From the NCBI GenBank assembly GCA_900660155.1, contig CABFPE010000044.1:254101-297438 (forward strand): a stretch of DNA of 43,338 nt, read 5' to 3'. This document shows, one piece after another, positions 1 to 10,440 of the stretch (the stretch's first letter is position 1; each line of letters starts with the position of its first letter). The position numbers and the translations under genes are program-made. The notes under the pieces were generated by a model. The model did no database searches. It was not told where the DNA came from and saw only the letters and a program-made list of their open reading frames with translations. This stretch comes from Hofstenia miamia. Taxonomy: Eukaryota > Xenacoelomorpha > Acoela > Hofsteniidae.

Positions 1-1200
1 AGGTTTTATAAGTGCATGTACGTGTTGAAATACGAACGAGAGATTTATTATTTCCTTATACATAACCGTATACATAACTTAATGAACCACAATTCGGACT
101 GGGTAATCAAAAGACCCCCAGAAGCAACGTGTCGCCCCGTGCTGGTGAAAGCACTCCCGAATTGTCGCTGATCTTAAGCAATAAGTTTCATTTAAGATAA
201 TAAATAAATAAGAAATACAATGGTAAAGACGGCAGTTAAGAGTAGACAAAGTCTATTGAACTATCACTACAGGTTTCTCAGTTTTTATACAAAAGTGTCA
301 TCATTACCTGCCTTTGTTTACAACTTCAGATAGCAACGTAGTTTAACATGATCAATTCTAATTCCCTCGCAAAATTAAATTTGAGCAAATAAAAGCACCA
401 ATGAGGGGACATCAATTCAATAATAGCAAACTAAGATCGAAAATAATCGATAGCGTCATAGTGACGTAATAACACAAGAATACAATTTAAAAAGAATAAA
501 TTTGACTGAATCCCCGAGCAACTCTACAATAAGTTGCAGATTTTTGTAATAAATATCTGAGTCAATGTAGTGAAGTGCTCAATAAATTCAGCTTCCTTCT
601 ACTGTGTTTGGTCTTTACAATTATTTATCTATTAACCCCCTTTAGATTCTTTGATTAAAGATATGGTAATCATAACTGTTGTTTAAGATCTCGCAACAAT
701 TTGGGAGGAAACTGCACTGGGTCTAGGGCAACAAATAGATATTTAATGGTGACAGCACAAATTGTGGCTGCTTTAGGTTATGGTTACATGTAGGGAATAA
801 CATCTTTTACTCAATCTGTTCATACATACACTTAATAATTTCACCTTGCAAATATACTATGCTGTTGGCAAATGTGAATGCACAGCAATTATGTGCCTGT
901 TCTTTATTATTTATTTACATGAGATAAGATAAGAGAACTCTGAGATAAATTGCTATATTGAGCTAGAAATTAATACTTGAGACACACAATTAGCACCTTG
1001 GCAAGTAAGGATGGCTTCAAAGATTTGGCTTTGGCATGATGCCATGTGAATTGGTCACTGCTGGAGTGGTTTTTGGAATGGAATTTCTGTATTTGTTAGG
1101 AAAAATCAGTGAACCACCAATGTAACTTTTCTTTTGGAATGTGGGTCTCTCTCTGCTATGGTAGATTTTGCAACATTTGATCTAAACTCTTGAGTTACCC
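1..1200. other. AT-rich stretch without recognisable gene
   Basis: No reading frame with family-like content was seen on either strand. Positions 110-175 are less AT-rich than the surroundings. A short GATAA run near 925 is the reverse complement of the TTATC tail seen on the LINE ending near 32566, so it may be the tail of a minus-strand copy, but no coding piece supports that. Confidence 0.5.
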
Positions 1201-1229
1201 AGTACTGCTAGAGTAGCCAGAGCTCCCTG

Positions 1230-2320
1230 GTGATTCTACATTAACTGGTTATCTATTAGGTTTAATTTGTTAGCAATGGTGTCTAGCAAGGGATTGACAA
1301 TTGGTGAGGGAGGAAAGTTGGCCCTCAAAGGTGTAACATTATTCAATAAAGATGTGATAATTGGACTTGATTGATGTGGAGTGGGGCTGGGGGAATTATG
1401 TTCCCAATGTCTCATAGTTTTTTAAATAGGTGTTGTTTCATTTAAGACTACTGGAGTAGTTGTAATATCAAAACATATGGGTTTTAGTTTAGCCTTAGTA
1501 CACTGTTCTTGGTTTTGAAGCTGTTCATTCTTGGGCTCTTTTGAAATGAGTCTACCTGTTAGCTGCATGTTATGGTGGTTGTAGTCTTCAACTTGTTGTA
1601 AAAAGTGCTCATTGTGTTTGAGAACATTGTCAGCAGTTTTGGCTCTAAATTGAAGAAATTCATTCAGTTTCTCAAGCAATTTGTAGTCAGTTGTTAGACA
1701 GTGATTATGGTTTGCTATTTCTGTTAGTTTTTGTTGTATTTCATCCTTTTCAATTTTGATTGCTTGATAATTGACCAGGATTTTTGCTTTGACTTCCCTT
1801 AAGGATGTAATTTTGGTTAGCAATTTTCTGTTCTCCATGAGGAGCATATTGAAATGTCTGCAGTTTTCTATTTGAATTAAGTCAATTTTTTCCTTAAGAT
1901 TCTTAATTTCATTTTCAAATGAGTGTATCTTGTATATCAACTGTCATATGGTGATGGCAGAGTTTTTGGTTGAGCTATTTTGCTTTTTATTACTTTGTGT
2001 ATTTGGAATTTTTCTAGTTGGTGGCTACTCAGTAGCCTGACTGGGTAACCACTTTGCAAAGCACTTTGATGGGTAGGCAGCAGGATTACTCTGTGCTTAA
2101 AATAATTGTTTTTAGTAATAACTTGTTTCTGCAAAAAGCTGAGTGAGACTAGGCACTTCTGACTTAGATCAGACTCTTGATTTCAGTCAATTGGGACTTG
2201 TCTTCAGGAAATCCTGTGGTGGTCACCATGCAGCATCAGCATGAGATCTAGTGTCTTCTGCAGCATGATTTGCTGATGTTGCAAGAATATAATCAAATTA
2301 CTCTAATGAACCTATCCCTA
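1230..2320 (-). pseudogene. decayed coiled-coil protein frame, unrecognised
   Basis: On the minus strand a 172-codon open stretch (1422-1940) is rich in Leu, Lys, Glu, Gln and Asn with heptad-like spacing, as in a coiled coil. The same frame continues past a TAA at 1422 into a Pro/Ser-rich stretch down to about 1240, where a TAG stops it, and beyond that still looks protein-like. Upstream, 1937-2134 is open in another frame and joins the coiled coil only through a frameshift near 1937, or through a splice acceptor (the bases CAG just before the coiled-coil frame). The pattern suits a retrocopied or old gene that has gained stops. It could instead be a LINE ORF1 or Gag-type protein, or a real gene with short introns. 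The family is not recognised. Confidence 0.35.
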
Positions 2321-3000
2321 AGCATAAAATAAGTATTGGAGGTCAGACAGAGGAAGGGTGTGTTCACACTCATCTGACCCAATACAGAGGAACTCATAGA
2401 CAGAGTCTATTAGAAAGAGAGAGGCCCTAAGTTCTTGGGTGCATAGTATATCCTATGTGCAAGTTAAACCTAAGCTCAGTGCAATCTTAGCTTGTGCAAT
2501 TTAGGTGATAGCAAAAATAGTAGAACAAAACAAAGAGCATGTGTAAGCTCCCTAGTCCTATACCTGCTGAAGTGCTGATGGAATGAACCTGCAATGCTGT
2601 ACCCCCACAGGGTAACTGGGTCAGCACTTTGAGAAATAGTAAACATCAGATAACAAAGATTAACTAAACTATTGAACATTGTCTAACAACATTGAGATAT
2701 TTAAAGCATAAAGACTAGAATTAGTTAAACAAAAATTTAAGAGTTCATACTGTAATAATAAATAAACAACAAGCAGGTTCCCTGGCATGACATTTTTTAT
2801 GGTAATGAATCTAGAAAACAGAACTACACAAGAGAATTTGAGTATTTAAAATTGCACAGTTTGTCCAAATCAACATGACACTAAAGCAAGTGGTATTCAA
2901 AGTTATACAATAATAATTTTACAAATGAAAATTATACATTTCAAAATAATAAAGTATAAATAATGTTTGCTGCAGTGGAATGTTGCCACAATTTTGTTGA
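2321..3000. other. no gene seen
   Basis: Nothing family-like was found. A small inverted repeat (GGTCAGA near 2341 paired with TCTGACC near 2374) could fold as a hairpin of unknown meaning. Confidence 0.4.
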
Positions 3001-3004
3001 AAAA

Positions 3005-3325
3005 AAGAGTAGCAAATTTCAACTAAATAGTGTGAAGACTGAGTGTATTTTTTAAGTGCACACAACTCAGATTTGAAATCTGTAGGTCTTAGAGTATCAA
3101 AAAGTATTAGGATTTAGTTAATTATCAAAAATATATCATTTAATTTAGTTTAATGAATTGTAAACTCTGGAAAATTACATATTCTAAAGTCATGACAATT
3201 TTCAATTGAAAGTTGTGAAATAATGAGTGCATTTTTTGGGTGCACAGAATTTGGATTTGAAATGTACATTGGTCTTAGAGTATATAAAATAATAAGGTTT
3301 AGTTGAATATCAAATAATCTTGTGT
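3005..3325. repeat. degenerate tandem duplication, period about 184 bp
   Basis: Two diverged copies lie head to tail. Each has an AATTTCAA-type block, then GTGAA, then GAGTG (3041 and 3225), a T-rich run, GTGCACA, a GATTTGAAAT block, and a GGTCTTAGAGTAT block followed by a TTTAGTT block. Spacing between matching blocks is about 184 bp. No coding sense is evident. Confidence 0.6.
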
Positions 3326-3586
3326 GAGAATGAATTTTGGATTAGTAAATAATACCTTACATTGATAGAAAACACTGTTACACAAGGTGAAATTCATTAT
3401 TGTATCATACAATAGTACTAGCAGAATAGTAATCTACTGGAAACTATCATATCATACATTCAATACTTGTTTCAGTAAGAAAATGATGAAGAGCTTTCAC
3501 ATATTGTTAGTGAACATTTAACTAATTGATTGCATTAATATTAAATTACTTATACATGCTAAAAGTTGTGTGTATTTGCATACACA

Positions 3587-3740
3587 ATGGGGGATTTTCA
3601 GTAAAATTTAAATTTAAATATTTTTAGCTAAAAATGTTCAATTTAGTTTAAATTCTTTAAAAATGAAACGACCATTAAAAAATATTTGCTAATTTTTAGC
3701 AAAAAATATTTAAATTTAAATTTTACTGAAAATCCCCCAT
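3587..3740. mobile_element. palindromic AT-rich MITE-like element, 154 bp
   Basis: The sequence begins ATGGGGGATTTTCAGTAAAA and ends with its reverse complement. Near-perfect arms of about 38 bp (3587-3625 and 3702-3740) surround an AT-rich centre. This is the shape of a small non-autonomous DNA transposon. No target duplication is clear, so the superfamily is open. Confidence 0.65.
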
Positions 3741-3911
3741 TTACAGATACCGCAAATTCCTTTTGACATAATGATAAGCGTATTATTTTTTTGGATTGGC
3801 AATTAAATACAAATTTTTATAATTTGAAATGAATTTCTCTAATCGAGAAACTAATCTATTAATTGTATTCTATTAGTAAATAGAATTTTTTAATATTTTT
3901 AGCTTTTTTGT

Positions 3912-4200
3912 GGGTTAGGGGGCGTTATTTTACTTTAGGGGGCCCAATTTGAGTGACCTTAACCCTAACCCTACTCCCCAACCAATGGCGTTATATTACA
4001 TTTGAGGGCGCAAATTGAGTTACCCTAAACCTTAACCTTCTCCCCAACCAATTGCAATTATATTGCATTTCATCTTGTTGATTAATTTTTGCAAAATTTT
4101 TACGTTTTGGGGTAGGGATTGGGGTTAGGGTTAAAGTTTTATAACCATTTTATGACGTCACTCAAACTGGGTCCCCTAAAGACAATTAACGCCAAGGGCC
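3912..4200. repeat. inverted-repeat element with GGGTTA/TAACCC motifs
   Basis: The left arm (3912-3983) reads GGGTTAGGGGGCGTTA, then a T-rich block, GGGGGCCC, then CCTTAACCCTAACCC. The right arm (4109-4200) is a diverged reverse complement: GGGGTTAGGGTTAA, a block with GTCACTCAAACTGG, CCCCTAAAG, then TTAACGCC. Between them, 3984-4055 holds a second direct copy of part of the left arm. The arms suggest a fold-back transposon. The telomere-like hexamers are part of its repeat unit and not an array. Confidence 0.6.
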
Positions 4201-4719
4201 GAAGTATCTCAAAGAATATAGATGAAAATACATTGATATATGCGGTTAAGCTGATTCAACTGCTGCAGAAATGGATTAAAGGTTATAGTAAATTTCACCG
4301 AAAAGTTACAAAGAAAATATTCATAGACTGTAAACCCCGGCCCTTTATCACAGCTAAATTTTCAATTACGGTTTATCGTTTGTTAATAAATCTTTTTCTT
4401 TGCTGCTGGAAATCATTATTTTCATTGATGTAGTAATTTAATTGTTTAGTCAAATGCTTAATTGTTTAGTTGGATAATGTTTTTGATTTAGTGAATTAAT
4501 CACCAGATTTTTTGAAAACGAATGCTTTTGTTAATAAAGTTTTCTGTAGATTAAATTCAATTTATCTACTTTGTCAGTATTAAAGATGAATTGATCTTTT
4601 GGGCAGATCAACTAAAATACTCGAATATTTTGCAAGGGAACAAGGGATGTCCACTGTTTGAAAGGACGTTCTGTAAAAGTCGTTTTCTTTTATCCAATCG
4701 GAAATTGGTTTGAAAACGA

Positions 4720-5262
4720 AGATAATCCCCAGTTTCACCGCTTTCCTCTGAACAGCATCGATTCCTTCAAGAGATGTAAGGGACCGCCATCACAGACACT
4801 TTGACCAGACCTAAGGGTGAAACCAAAGTGTGATGTGGTAAAGTACTGAGTGAGCCTTTTTACACATTTTTTAAATATGCCTTTCAAATGAAAGCTTAGA
4901 ATCAAATGTAAAACCAAGTACCGTAACTTCTTCGACAATATCCAAAACAGGGCTAATGTTATACATATTTTTACGAAAAATCAATTGCAATTCCTTCTAT
5001 TTGATTAATCGTCAAATTCTTCTGATAGAAAGAGTGTATTAAATTTGTTAACTCTTCTTCAGCGAAGTCAGCCATGTGTCTACCAGCTATGCACTGAGAA
5101 TTGTCGTCAACAAAAACTGTTAAAGTAGTTGTGTCATTATTGATAACATTAATATCATTCGTAACTGTGTTGTAGAGAAAAGGCCCGCCAACAATTCCTT
5201 GTCGAATACTCAAGTTGGTAACCATCACACTTGGAAATTTCGTTTCTTGAATTTTGTTTGTT
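4720..5262 (-). mobile_element. LINE fragment: end of reverse transcriptase and thumb region
   Basis: Read on the minus strand from 5262 down, a Gln-Gly-Ile-Val-Gly-Gly-Pro stretch stands where GVPQGSVLGPLLF is usual, followed by FVDD, the catalytic YxDD box of a LINE reverse transcriptase. Below 4970, in a shifted frame, comes a VLGFTFDSKLSFERHI stretch typical of the region after the palm. Frameshifts and stops show it is dead. It abuts the plus-strand PHD region at about 5284. Confidence 0.7.
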
Positions 5263-5285
5263 ATACAGTTTATTAGATTTAGAAT

Positions 5286-5640
5286 GGCAAATTCCTCCAA
5301 AACGAAACGTGAAACTTCTTCTGGTGTCCATCTCTGTTTAAAATGCAATCGTGGCAATGATCATGACATGAGCTGGATTCAATGCGACACCTGTGACGTG
5401 TGGTATCAAAACAGATGTACTGGGCTACAACATGATATTATTTCTCATTTATATAAGGCTAAGTACTTGCTTTTTCTTGTGAAGTTTGTCATTCCTCGAA
5501 AAGTTATTGATGTGCTTAATATCCCCCAAAAGCCGAAAACTAATGTTTCTGAGGATACGACTTGTTCTGTTCAAGTTCAGGCCATCCCTGAGTCTGGTAA
5601 AACGTATTCGGAGCGCACCAAAAACGACTCACAAGAGCTA
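5286..5640 (+). pseudogene. LINE ORF1 N-terminal part with PHD finger
   Basis: The frame from ATG 5286 contains CxxC (CLKC), then CDTCDVWYQNRC, the centre of a C4HC3 PHD zinc finger. The ligand His is replaced by Gln (WYQ where WYH is expected). The last CxxC pair (CEVC, near 5477-5488) is present but in another frame, so a frameshift falls inside the finger. A Ser/Thr/Lys/Glu-rich linker follows to about 5640. In CR1-group elements such fingers sit in the nucleic-acid-binding ORF1 protein. Confidence 0.65.
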
Positions 5641-5649
5641 GGCGGTATC

Positions 5650-5925
5650 ATCAGTTATCTTGGGCATAATGCATCTCACGAAAATTTGCCGTATAGCCGG
5701 TGAGGAGCCCTCCATGTTGTTTAGCTTCTCTATCCGCACGCCCCACAACAGAAAATTTTGTGAACGGAAAAACTTTAGATGACAAAAAACTGGAATCGAA
5801 CCATGTCTCAACAAGAAAAATAGGACATGAGTTGCAGTGATAAACAAAATTAACAAGATCCAGACGTTTGTTAAGACTAGTAAGCGATTGACAGTTAAGC
5901 AGTAAATGAGTGGTGCAAGCGGTCT
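5650..5925 (-). mobile_element. antisense LINE endonuclease fragment inside ORF1
   Basis: On the minus strand, starting near 5925, a frame reads NCQSLTSLNKRLDLVNFV, then VETWFDSS, then a GRADRE...GGLL stretch. This is the N-terminal third of an AP-type LINE endonuclease (conserved N, ETW and GG positions). It interrupts the plus-strand ORF1 of the CR1/L2-like element, whose linker sequence resumes near 5940. It is either a small insertion of another LINE or part of a rearrangement. The minus-strand LINE piece at 4720-5262 might come from the same copy. Confidence 0.6.
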
Positions 5926-6022
5926 AAAGAAAGACGCCATCATTTTGTTGTTGTGCCAAGCTGTCTCTTCTCTCGCTACCTCAACTCCGTCTTCCAATGA
6001 TGGCCCTGTTGTCATATAATCC

Positions 6023-6589
6023 TTGTCTGAATCCCTCACAAAACTTTCCTCCGATGTTTCCTTGCTACAATCACAAATGTTCTCCTACAGTGCTGCTGCC
6101 TCACATTCAGTCTCATCTCTCCCCAATCATCCCTCTCCAAGTTTCACACCCACGCTTGCTCCTCCTGCTCTTCCGCATCCTCCTAAGCAGTCTATCCCTT
6201 CATCTACTAACAGTAATCGTCCTCGTCCAGTTTTTGGTTCTAGTGCTTCCTGCTGTCTCCCTGCTGTTCCAGTTAGTTCACTCCCGCCGCCTCCGCGCAA
6301 AGCTCATATCTATATTGGCCGCTTTGCTGTCTCTGTGTCCACCTCAGATGTTGCTGACCACCTTCGTTCCTCCTCTCTACAATTTGATGATGTCATTTCC
6401 ATTCCTCCACGTCCTGACTCTCCATTTGTATCCTTCCATGTTGTCTGCGATCAAGAGTCTCATCTTGCACTCATGAATCCTGATGTGTGGTCTGAAGGCG
6501 TCTTGATTCGTTATTACCGCCTTTCTGACGATGAGCGCAAATCTTTTGGCCTTTGTCCCTGCCTCCGTAATGCGCCTCGCCATGACTGA
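6023..6589 (+). CDS. LINE ORF1 C-terminal part, RRM-like domain
   Basis: This open frame of 188 codons has no ATG at its start; it opens after a TAA at 6017-6019, and the same frame is protein-like before that stop. A Ser/Pro-rich linker leads to an RRM-like or ORF1-type fold beginning IYIGRFAVSVSTSDV and ending in the LNPD-like/WSEGVLIRYY region typical of CR1/L2-group ORF1 proteins. It would bind element RNA. It ends at TGA 6587-6589, in the same frame as the endonuclease that follows. Confidence 0.6.
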   Translation: MSESLTKLSSDVSLLQSQMFSYSAAASHSVSSLPNHPSPSFTPTLAPPALPHPPKQSIPSSTNSNRPRPVFGSSASCCLPAVPVSSLPPPPRKAHIYIGRFAVSVSTSDVADHLRSSSLQFDDVISIPPRPDSPFVSFHVVCDQESHLALMNPDVWSEGVLIRYYRLSDDERKSFGLCPCLRNAPRHD

Positions 6590-9436
6590 CTATCTCACTC
6601 TGATCTTCCTCCTCCCTGTAACTCTGGCTTTTCCGTATTGCTTGCCAATGCCCACAGTCTTGTCTCTTTGGACCGTCGTCTCAGTTTTTACAATTTCTTC
6701 TTGCAGTCTCCTGTTGACTTTATTTTCATCACTGAAACCTGGCTTGATGCTGCCATTGCTGACAGTGTTCGATCCAGTGGTCGCCATTGAGGTGTTCTCA
6801 TTGCCTCACGTCTTCCTAGCCTTGACATCCGTCCCATCTCATTCGATTTTTTGTCCTTTGATTTCTGTTGTGGCTGTGCTGTTGTTCTTGGTGACCACAT
6901 TGTTTCTCTGCTCTGTGTTTACAACCCTCCTTTGAAAAGTGCCTTTCGCATTCCCATTGCTGATTTATCATCTATGTTCGAGTCTTTTCATCACCAGTTT
7001 ATCTTCCTCTCTCGTCACCTTGGCTTTTCCATTCGTCCTCATTTTCTTGTTTGTGGTGACTTCAATCTTCCTAATGTCTGCTGGAATGCGTTCGACTCTA
7101 CTGACACTTATGAGTCTGCAGTTTTAGAAGTTTTTGCCTGCTATTCTCTTGAACAACTTGTATTTTCTCCTACTTCCAGCTCCTCTCTGCTTGATTTGGT
7201 TCTGTGCTCTCACCCCGATTACATATTTGACATATCTGTAATCCCTGTTCCTGCTAAGCTGTCAGATCACTCATTCGTCAGCTTCAATCTGTTTGTCAAC
7301 TCTACTTCTCCATCTGCTAATCCGGCTGTTCCACAATATGCTCGATTTAACAGTGACTTTCTGTCACTTAATGCTGCTCTCTCATCTTCGCTGCCCGTTT
7401 TTAGTGATTCCTTCTCAGTTGACGATTGGTTCACTTTCTTTCATCAAGTTATTTCTTCTTATGTTCCTCGTCGGCGGAAAAAGCGTGCTTCTCTTCCTTT
7501 CTATTTTTCGTCCCTTACTGTGCACTCCTTGAATAAATTGGAGTCTTACAAACGCCATTCTGGTACTACTGCTACTCCGAAGCTTGCTTCTCTCACAGAA
7601 GATGTTCTCAATTTTATGGAACTTGACAAAGTCTCTTTTCTGTCCAGCTTCTCGTCCGGTTCTCTCCAAGACTCTTATTCCTTCCTGCGTTCTCTTCATT
7701 CCAAGCCCGAGCTCCCCAATTTGAGATGGAACCTTCGTTCTGCTCACTCTGACCTGGAGAAGGCTGATCTGTTCAACGCGTATTTTGCCTCTAACTTCTC
7801 TGTACCTGTCTCCATGTGCCCTGGTCCGCCTGCTGCCTCCCCGCTAATCCGACTTTGTGATATGGTCTTCAGCGCCCATGATATCTCTCTCATGCTTAAA
7901 TCTTGCAAGTTGTCTGGTCCTTGTTATCCTGACGGTGTTCCTTCCTTTGTAATTCATGAAACCTCCTCCACGCTTTCTATCCATTTAAAGCATCTTTACT
8001 CCTTCATTTGCTCCACTAAGCGCTATCCCGCCTGTTGGAAGACATCTTGGATTTCTCCGCTGTTAAAATCTAATCAGCTTCCCTCCTCGCAGGTCACGTC
8101 CTACCGCCCAATAGCTATTCTATCTCGACTGTCTATCATCTTTGAACGCCTTGTTTTTCGTTATGTATTCCCAAAAATTCGTCACCTCATCTCTTCCTCT
8201 CAGCATGGCAACCTTCCTGGTCGCTCTACGATTACTAACCTGCTCACTCTGATCGAAAACTGCTACTTTCACTCTGATAGTAATGATCCTGGTTGTATTA
8301 TCTTTCTTGACATCTCAAAAGCGTTTGATCGTCTCCCTCATTCCATTCTGCTTGACAAGTTACGTTTATTTGGTTTTGATGTGGATTTCATCGAACTGTT
8401 CCAGTCCTACCTGACTAATCGCCACCAGTGTGTCAAAATCAACTCGTCTATCTCTTCTCCTGTCCCCGTTACTAGTGGTGCCCCTCAAGGCTCAGTGTTT
8501 GCTGTTCTTTTCTTCCTCGTTGCCATTAACGACCTCCCTCATTCTGTTCTCAACTCGTCTTGCCTGTTGTATGTCGATGACACTGCGATTTTTGATTTTG
8601 GTTGGTCTTTTGCGTCGAACATTTTTTCTGATCTTGAGCACTTGTCTACTTGGTCCTCTGTCAACCATCTCGATTTTAGCACTACCAAGACATGTGGTAT
8701 TTCCTTTTCTGTGGCTCCCCCTTCTGATTTGCCTCTACCTGTGAACTTTGCGCCTCATCACACTCATCTTGGAGTTCAACTTGCTGCAAACTTAAATTGG
8801 ACTGGACATGTGTCTTTGCGTCTCCGCAAAGCTAATTCCTCGCTATTTGCCCTTTTCCGTAATGTTCCTTTTAATACCTCGTCCGCTGTGAAACTCTCTT
8901 TGTTCAAGTCCATTCCTCGCGCCATTCTTCTCTACGCGTCTCCTTGTTGGTGGCCTTCTCGTGCTTTGTTCCACTCCATGGAACGTTTCCAGAAACGCGC
9001 TTTCAAATGGATTTCCTCTTTGGACTATAAAGACGCTCTGCTGAAATTCTCCACTCTCCCGCTGTCACTCTACTTCCATGCCTGTGATCTCCTTCTGTTC
9101 AATCGACTACTGACTCGCAAATTGGATCTTGATCCTTTTGATTTCATTAAGTTCTCTAATTCCTGCTGCACTCGCTCTGATGATGTTGTCACCTTCTCCA
9201 TTCGTCGTACAAAGAAACATCGCACCCTTCACTCGTTTTTCAATCGTGCTTGTACTGCTGCTAATTACATCTTGACTCGCAACCCTCCAACAGCGATTGA
9301 TTTCTTTTCCCCACCACCGAGCTTCAAGAAATCTTTGATGGCTTTCCTCTTTGCTGAGCCCTTCTCCAACTTTGCCTACTCTTCCATTTGCTCATATTTC
9401 ATCTCCTGTTACTGTCCTCGCTGCCGTAAAACTTGA
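6590..9436 (+). CDS. LINE ORF2: AP endonuclease and reverse transcriptase
   Basis: The polyprotein nicks target DNA and copies element RNA onto the nick. The frame is open apart from one TGA at 6788-6790. The endonuclease shows LANAHSL, ITETWLDAA (near 6733), CGDFNLPNVCW (near 7050) and SDHSFVSF (near 7263). The reverse transcriptase shows YRPIAILSRL (near 8100), LDISKAFDRLPH (near 8306), SGAPQGS (near 8474) and the catalytic YVDD (8570-8581). A region with SLFKSIPRAILLYASPCWW follows, as in other LINEs. The open part alone, 6851-9436, is 861 codons. The stop at 6788 falls between endonuclease motifs, so this copy is probably inactive unless the stop is read through. Confidence 0.85.
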
Positions 9437-9489
9437 CTTGTTTTTATTTTTTTGTTGTGTTTGCCTTTAGCGGCTAAATAAAGTCATTA

Positions 9490-9493
<4 letters not shown>

Positions 9494-9549
<56 letters not shown>

Positions 9550-9550
9550 T
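9494..9550. repeat. (ATT)n microsatellite
   Basis: About 18 uninterrupted ATT units directly follow the AATAAAG of the CR1/L2-like element. This is its 3' tail; LINEs of this group often end in short simple repeats in place of poly(A). Confidence 0.95.
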
Positions 9551-9734
9551 GATTCTAATGTGGAAAATTGTGAATAACAAAGTCGATCTGGACATTGCTT
9601 CTTCCTTTGCTTTTTTACATCAGTAGTTATGCAGATTCTTTCGATTGTCCTCTGTTTCAGCTTCCAAGGACTACCAAGTTAAGCACAAACAACTCGTTCT
9701 TTATTAGTATAAGTTCAGGCATGACAAGCTGAGA

Positions 9735-10255
9735 CGAATGCCGCACTGGATCTTGAGCAGGCAGCATGGGTTAGAAGCAGGAGACAAGTGGTATGAACAC
9801 AAGCCACATGGCGTCATAGAAAATGAGAAGGTTAAGATACTGTGGGACTTCAACATCCAGACGGACAAGGTAATAGAATCACGGAGACCAGACATAGTAG
9901 TGGTAGACAACGAGAAAAGATTGGGAACAGCAATAGACATATCAGTTCTTAAGGACAGGAATGTAGAAAGCAAGGAGAAAGAGAAGATAGACGAGTACAG
10001 GGAGTTGACAGAGGAAATAGAAAGGCTGTGGAGGTTAAAGAATGTTGAAGTAGTCCGGGTAAATGTAGGAACAGTGAGTAAGAAGCATAAGTGATACTTG
10101 GAGGAGTTGGGAGTACCAAAGTGGGGAGGAGCAGTAGCACAGAAGGCAGCATTGTTAGGAACAGCTAGAATCCTGAGGAAAGCTCTCAGACTCTCTGGGA
10201 ACTTGTGAGTTCCACGAGCTGAGAGGAATACCAGCATGAAGTTGTGTGAAGTAAG
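9735..10255 (+). mobile_element. 3' end of an R2-group LINE: restriction-like endonuclease, copy A
   Basis: The frame from 9738 has WYEHKP, ILWDFNIQTD, then RRPDIVVVD and, 14 residues after the PD, an Asp in TAIDISV. PD-x(12-14)-D/E is the active-site spacing of the restriction-like endonuclease at the C-terminus of R2, R4 and related LINEs. A TGA at 10092 breaks the frame, but the same frame goes on with KAALLGTARILRKALRL, the usual end of this protein. The reverse transcriptase is missing (5' truncation). A GC-richer 3' UTR with GAGCTGAGAGG and GATACCAGCATGAAG follows, then AAT repeats. Confidence 0.7.
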
Positions 10256-10440
10256 AAATAATAATAATAATAAATAATAATAATAATAATAATAAAATTG
10301 TGAAAGCTCTCAGAATCTCTGGGAACTGTTGAGTTCCCTGAGCTGAGAGGGATACCAGCATGAAGCTGTGAGAAGTAATGAAATAATAATATTAATAATA
10401 TTGATAATAATAATAGCAATGATATTAAAATAATAATAAG
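10256..10440. repeat. (AAT)n microsatellites
   Basis: Imperfect AAT runs at 10256-10296 and 10382-10440, and again at 10952-10970, separate the truncated LINE copies. They could be the element's own tail or a target; see the findings. Confidence 0.9.

Larger units (their letters stand above)
5286..9550 (+). mobile_element. CR1/L2-like non-LTR retrotransposon, nearly full length, with (ATT)n tail
   Basis: In order: a PHD finger (from 5286), an RRM-like domain (about 6290-6530), an AP-type endonuclease (from about 6620), a reverse transcriptase (about 8040-8700), a C-terminal region, then a short 3' UTR and an (ATT)n run (9496-9549). PHD plus RRM-like ORF1, an AP endonuclease and a microsatellite tail are known for CR1/L2-group LINEs; the exact clade is inferred. 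It is more C-rich and less AT-rich than its surroundings, which suggests a fairly recent arrival. It is damaged by a minus-strand fragment at 5650-5925, a frameshift in the PHD finger and in-frame stops at 6017, 6587 and 6788. Confidence 0.85.

Noticed and set aside
3912..4130. Telomeric or interstitial TTAGGG array
   Set aside because: Only a few hexamers occur, in both orientations, inside a longer inverted repeat unit.
4119..4433. Open frame of 104 codons, plus strand
   Set aside because: It starts inside the right arm of the GGGTTA fold-back element and has no family-like content.
5786..5806. tRNA B-box (GGTTCGATTCC on the minus strand)
   Set aside because: It encodes TWFDS of the antisense LINE endonuclease, and no A-box or cloverleaf surrounds it.
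6531..7532. Several further open frames on both strands within the CR1/L2-like LINE
   Set aside because: They overlap the motif-bearing ORF2 frame and carry no motifs of their own.
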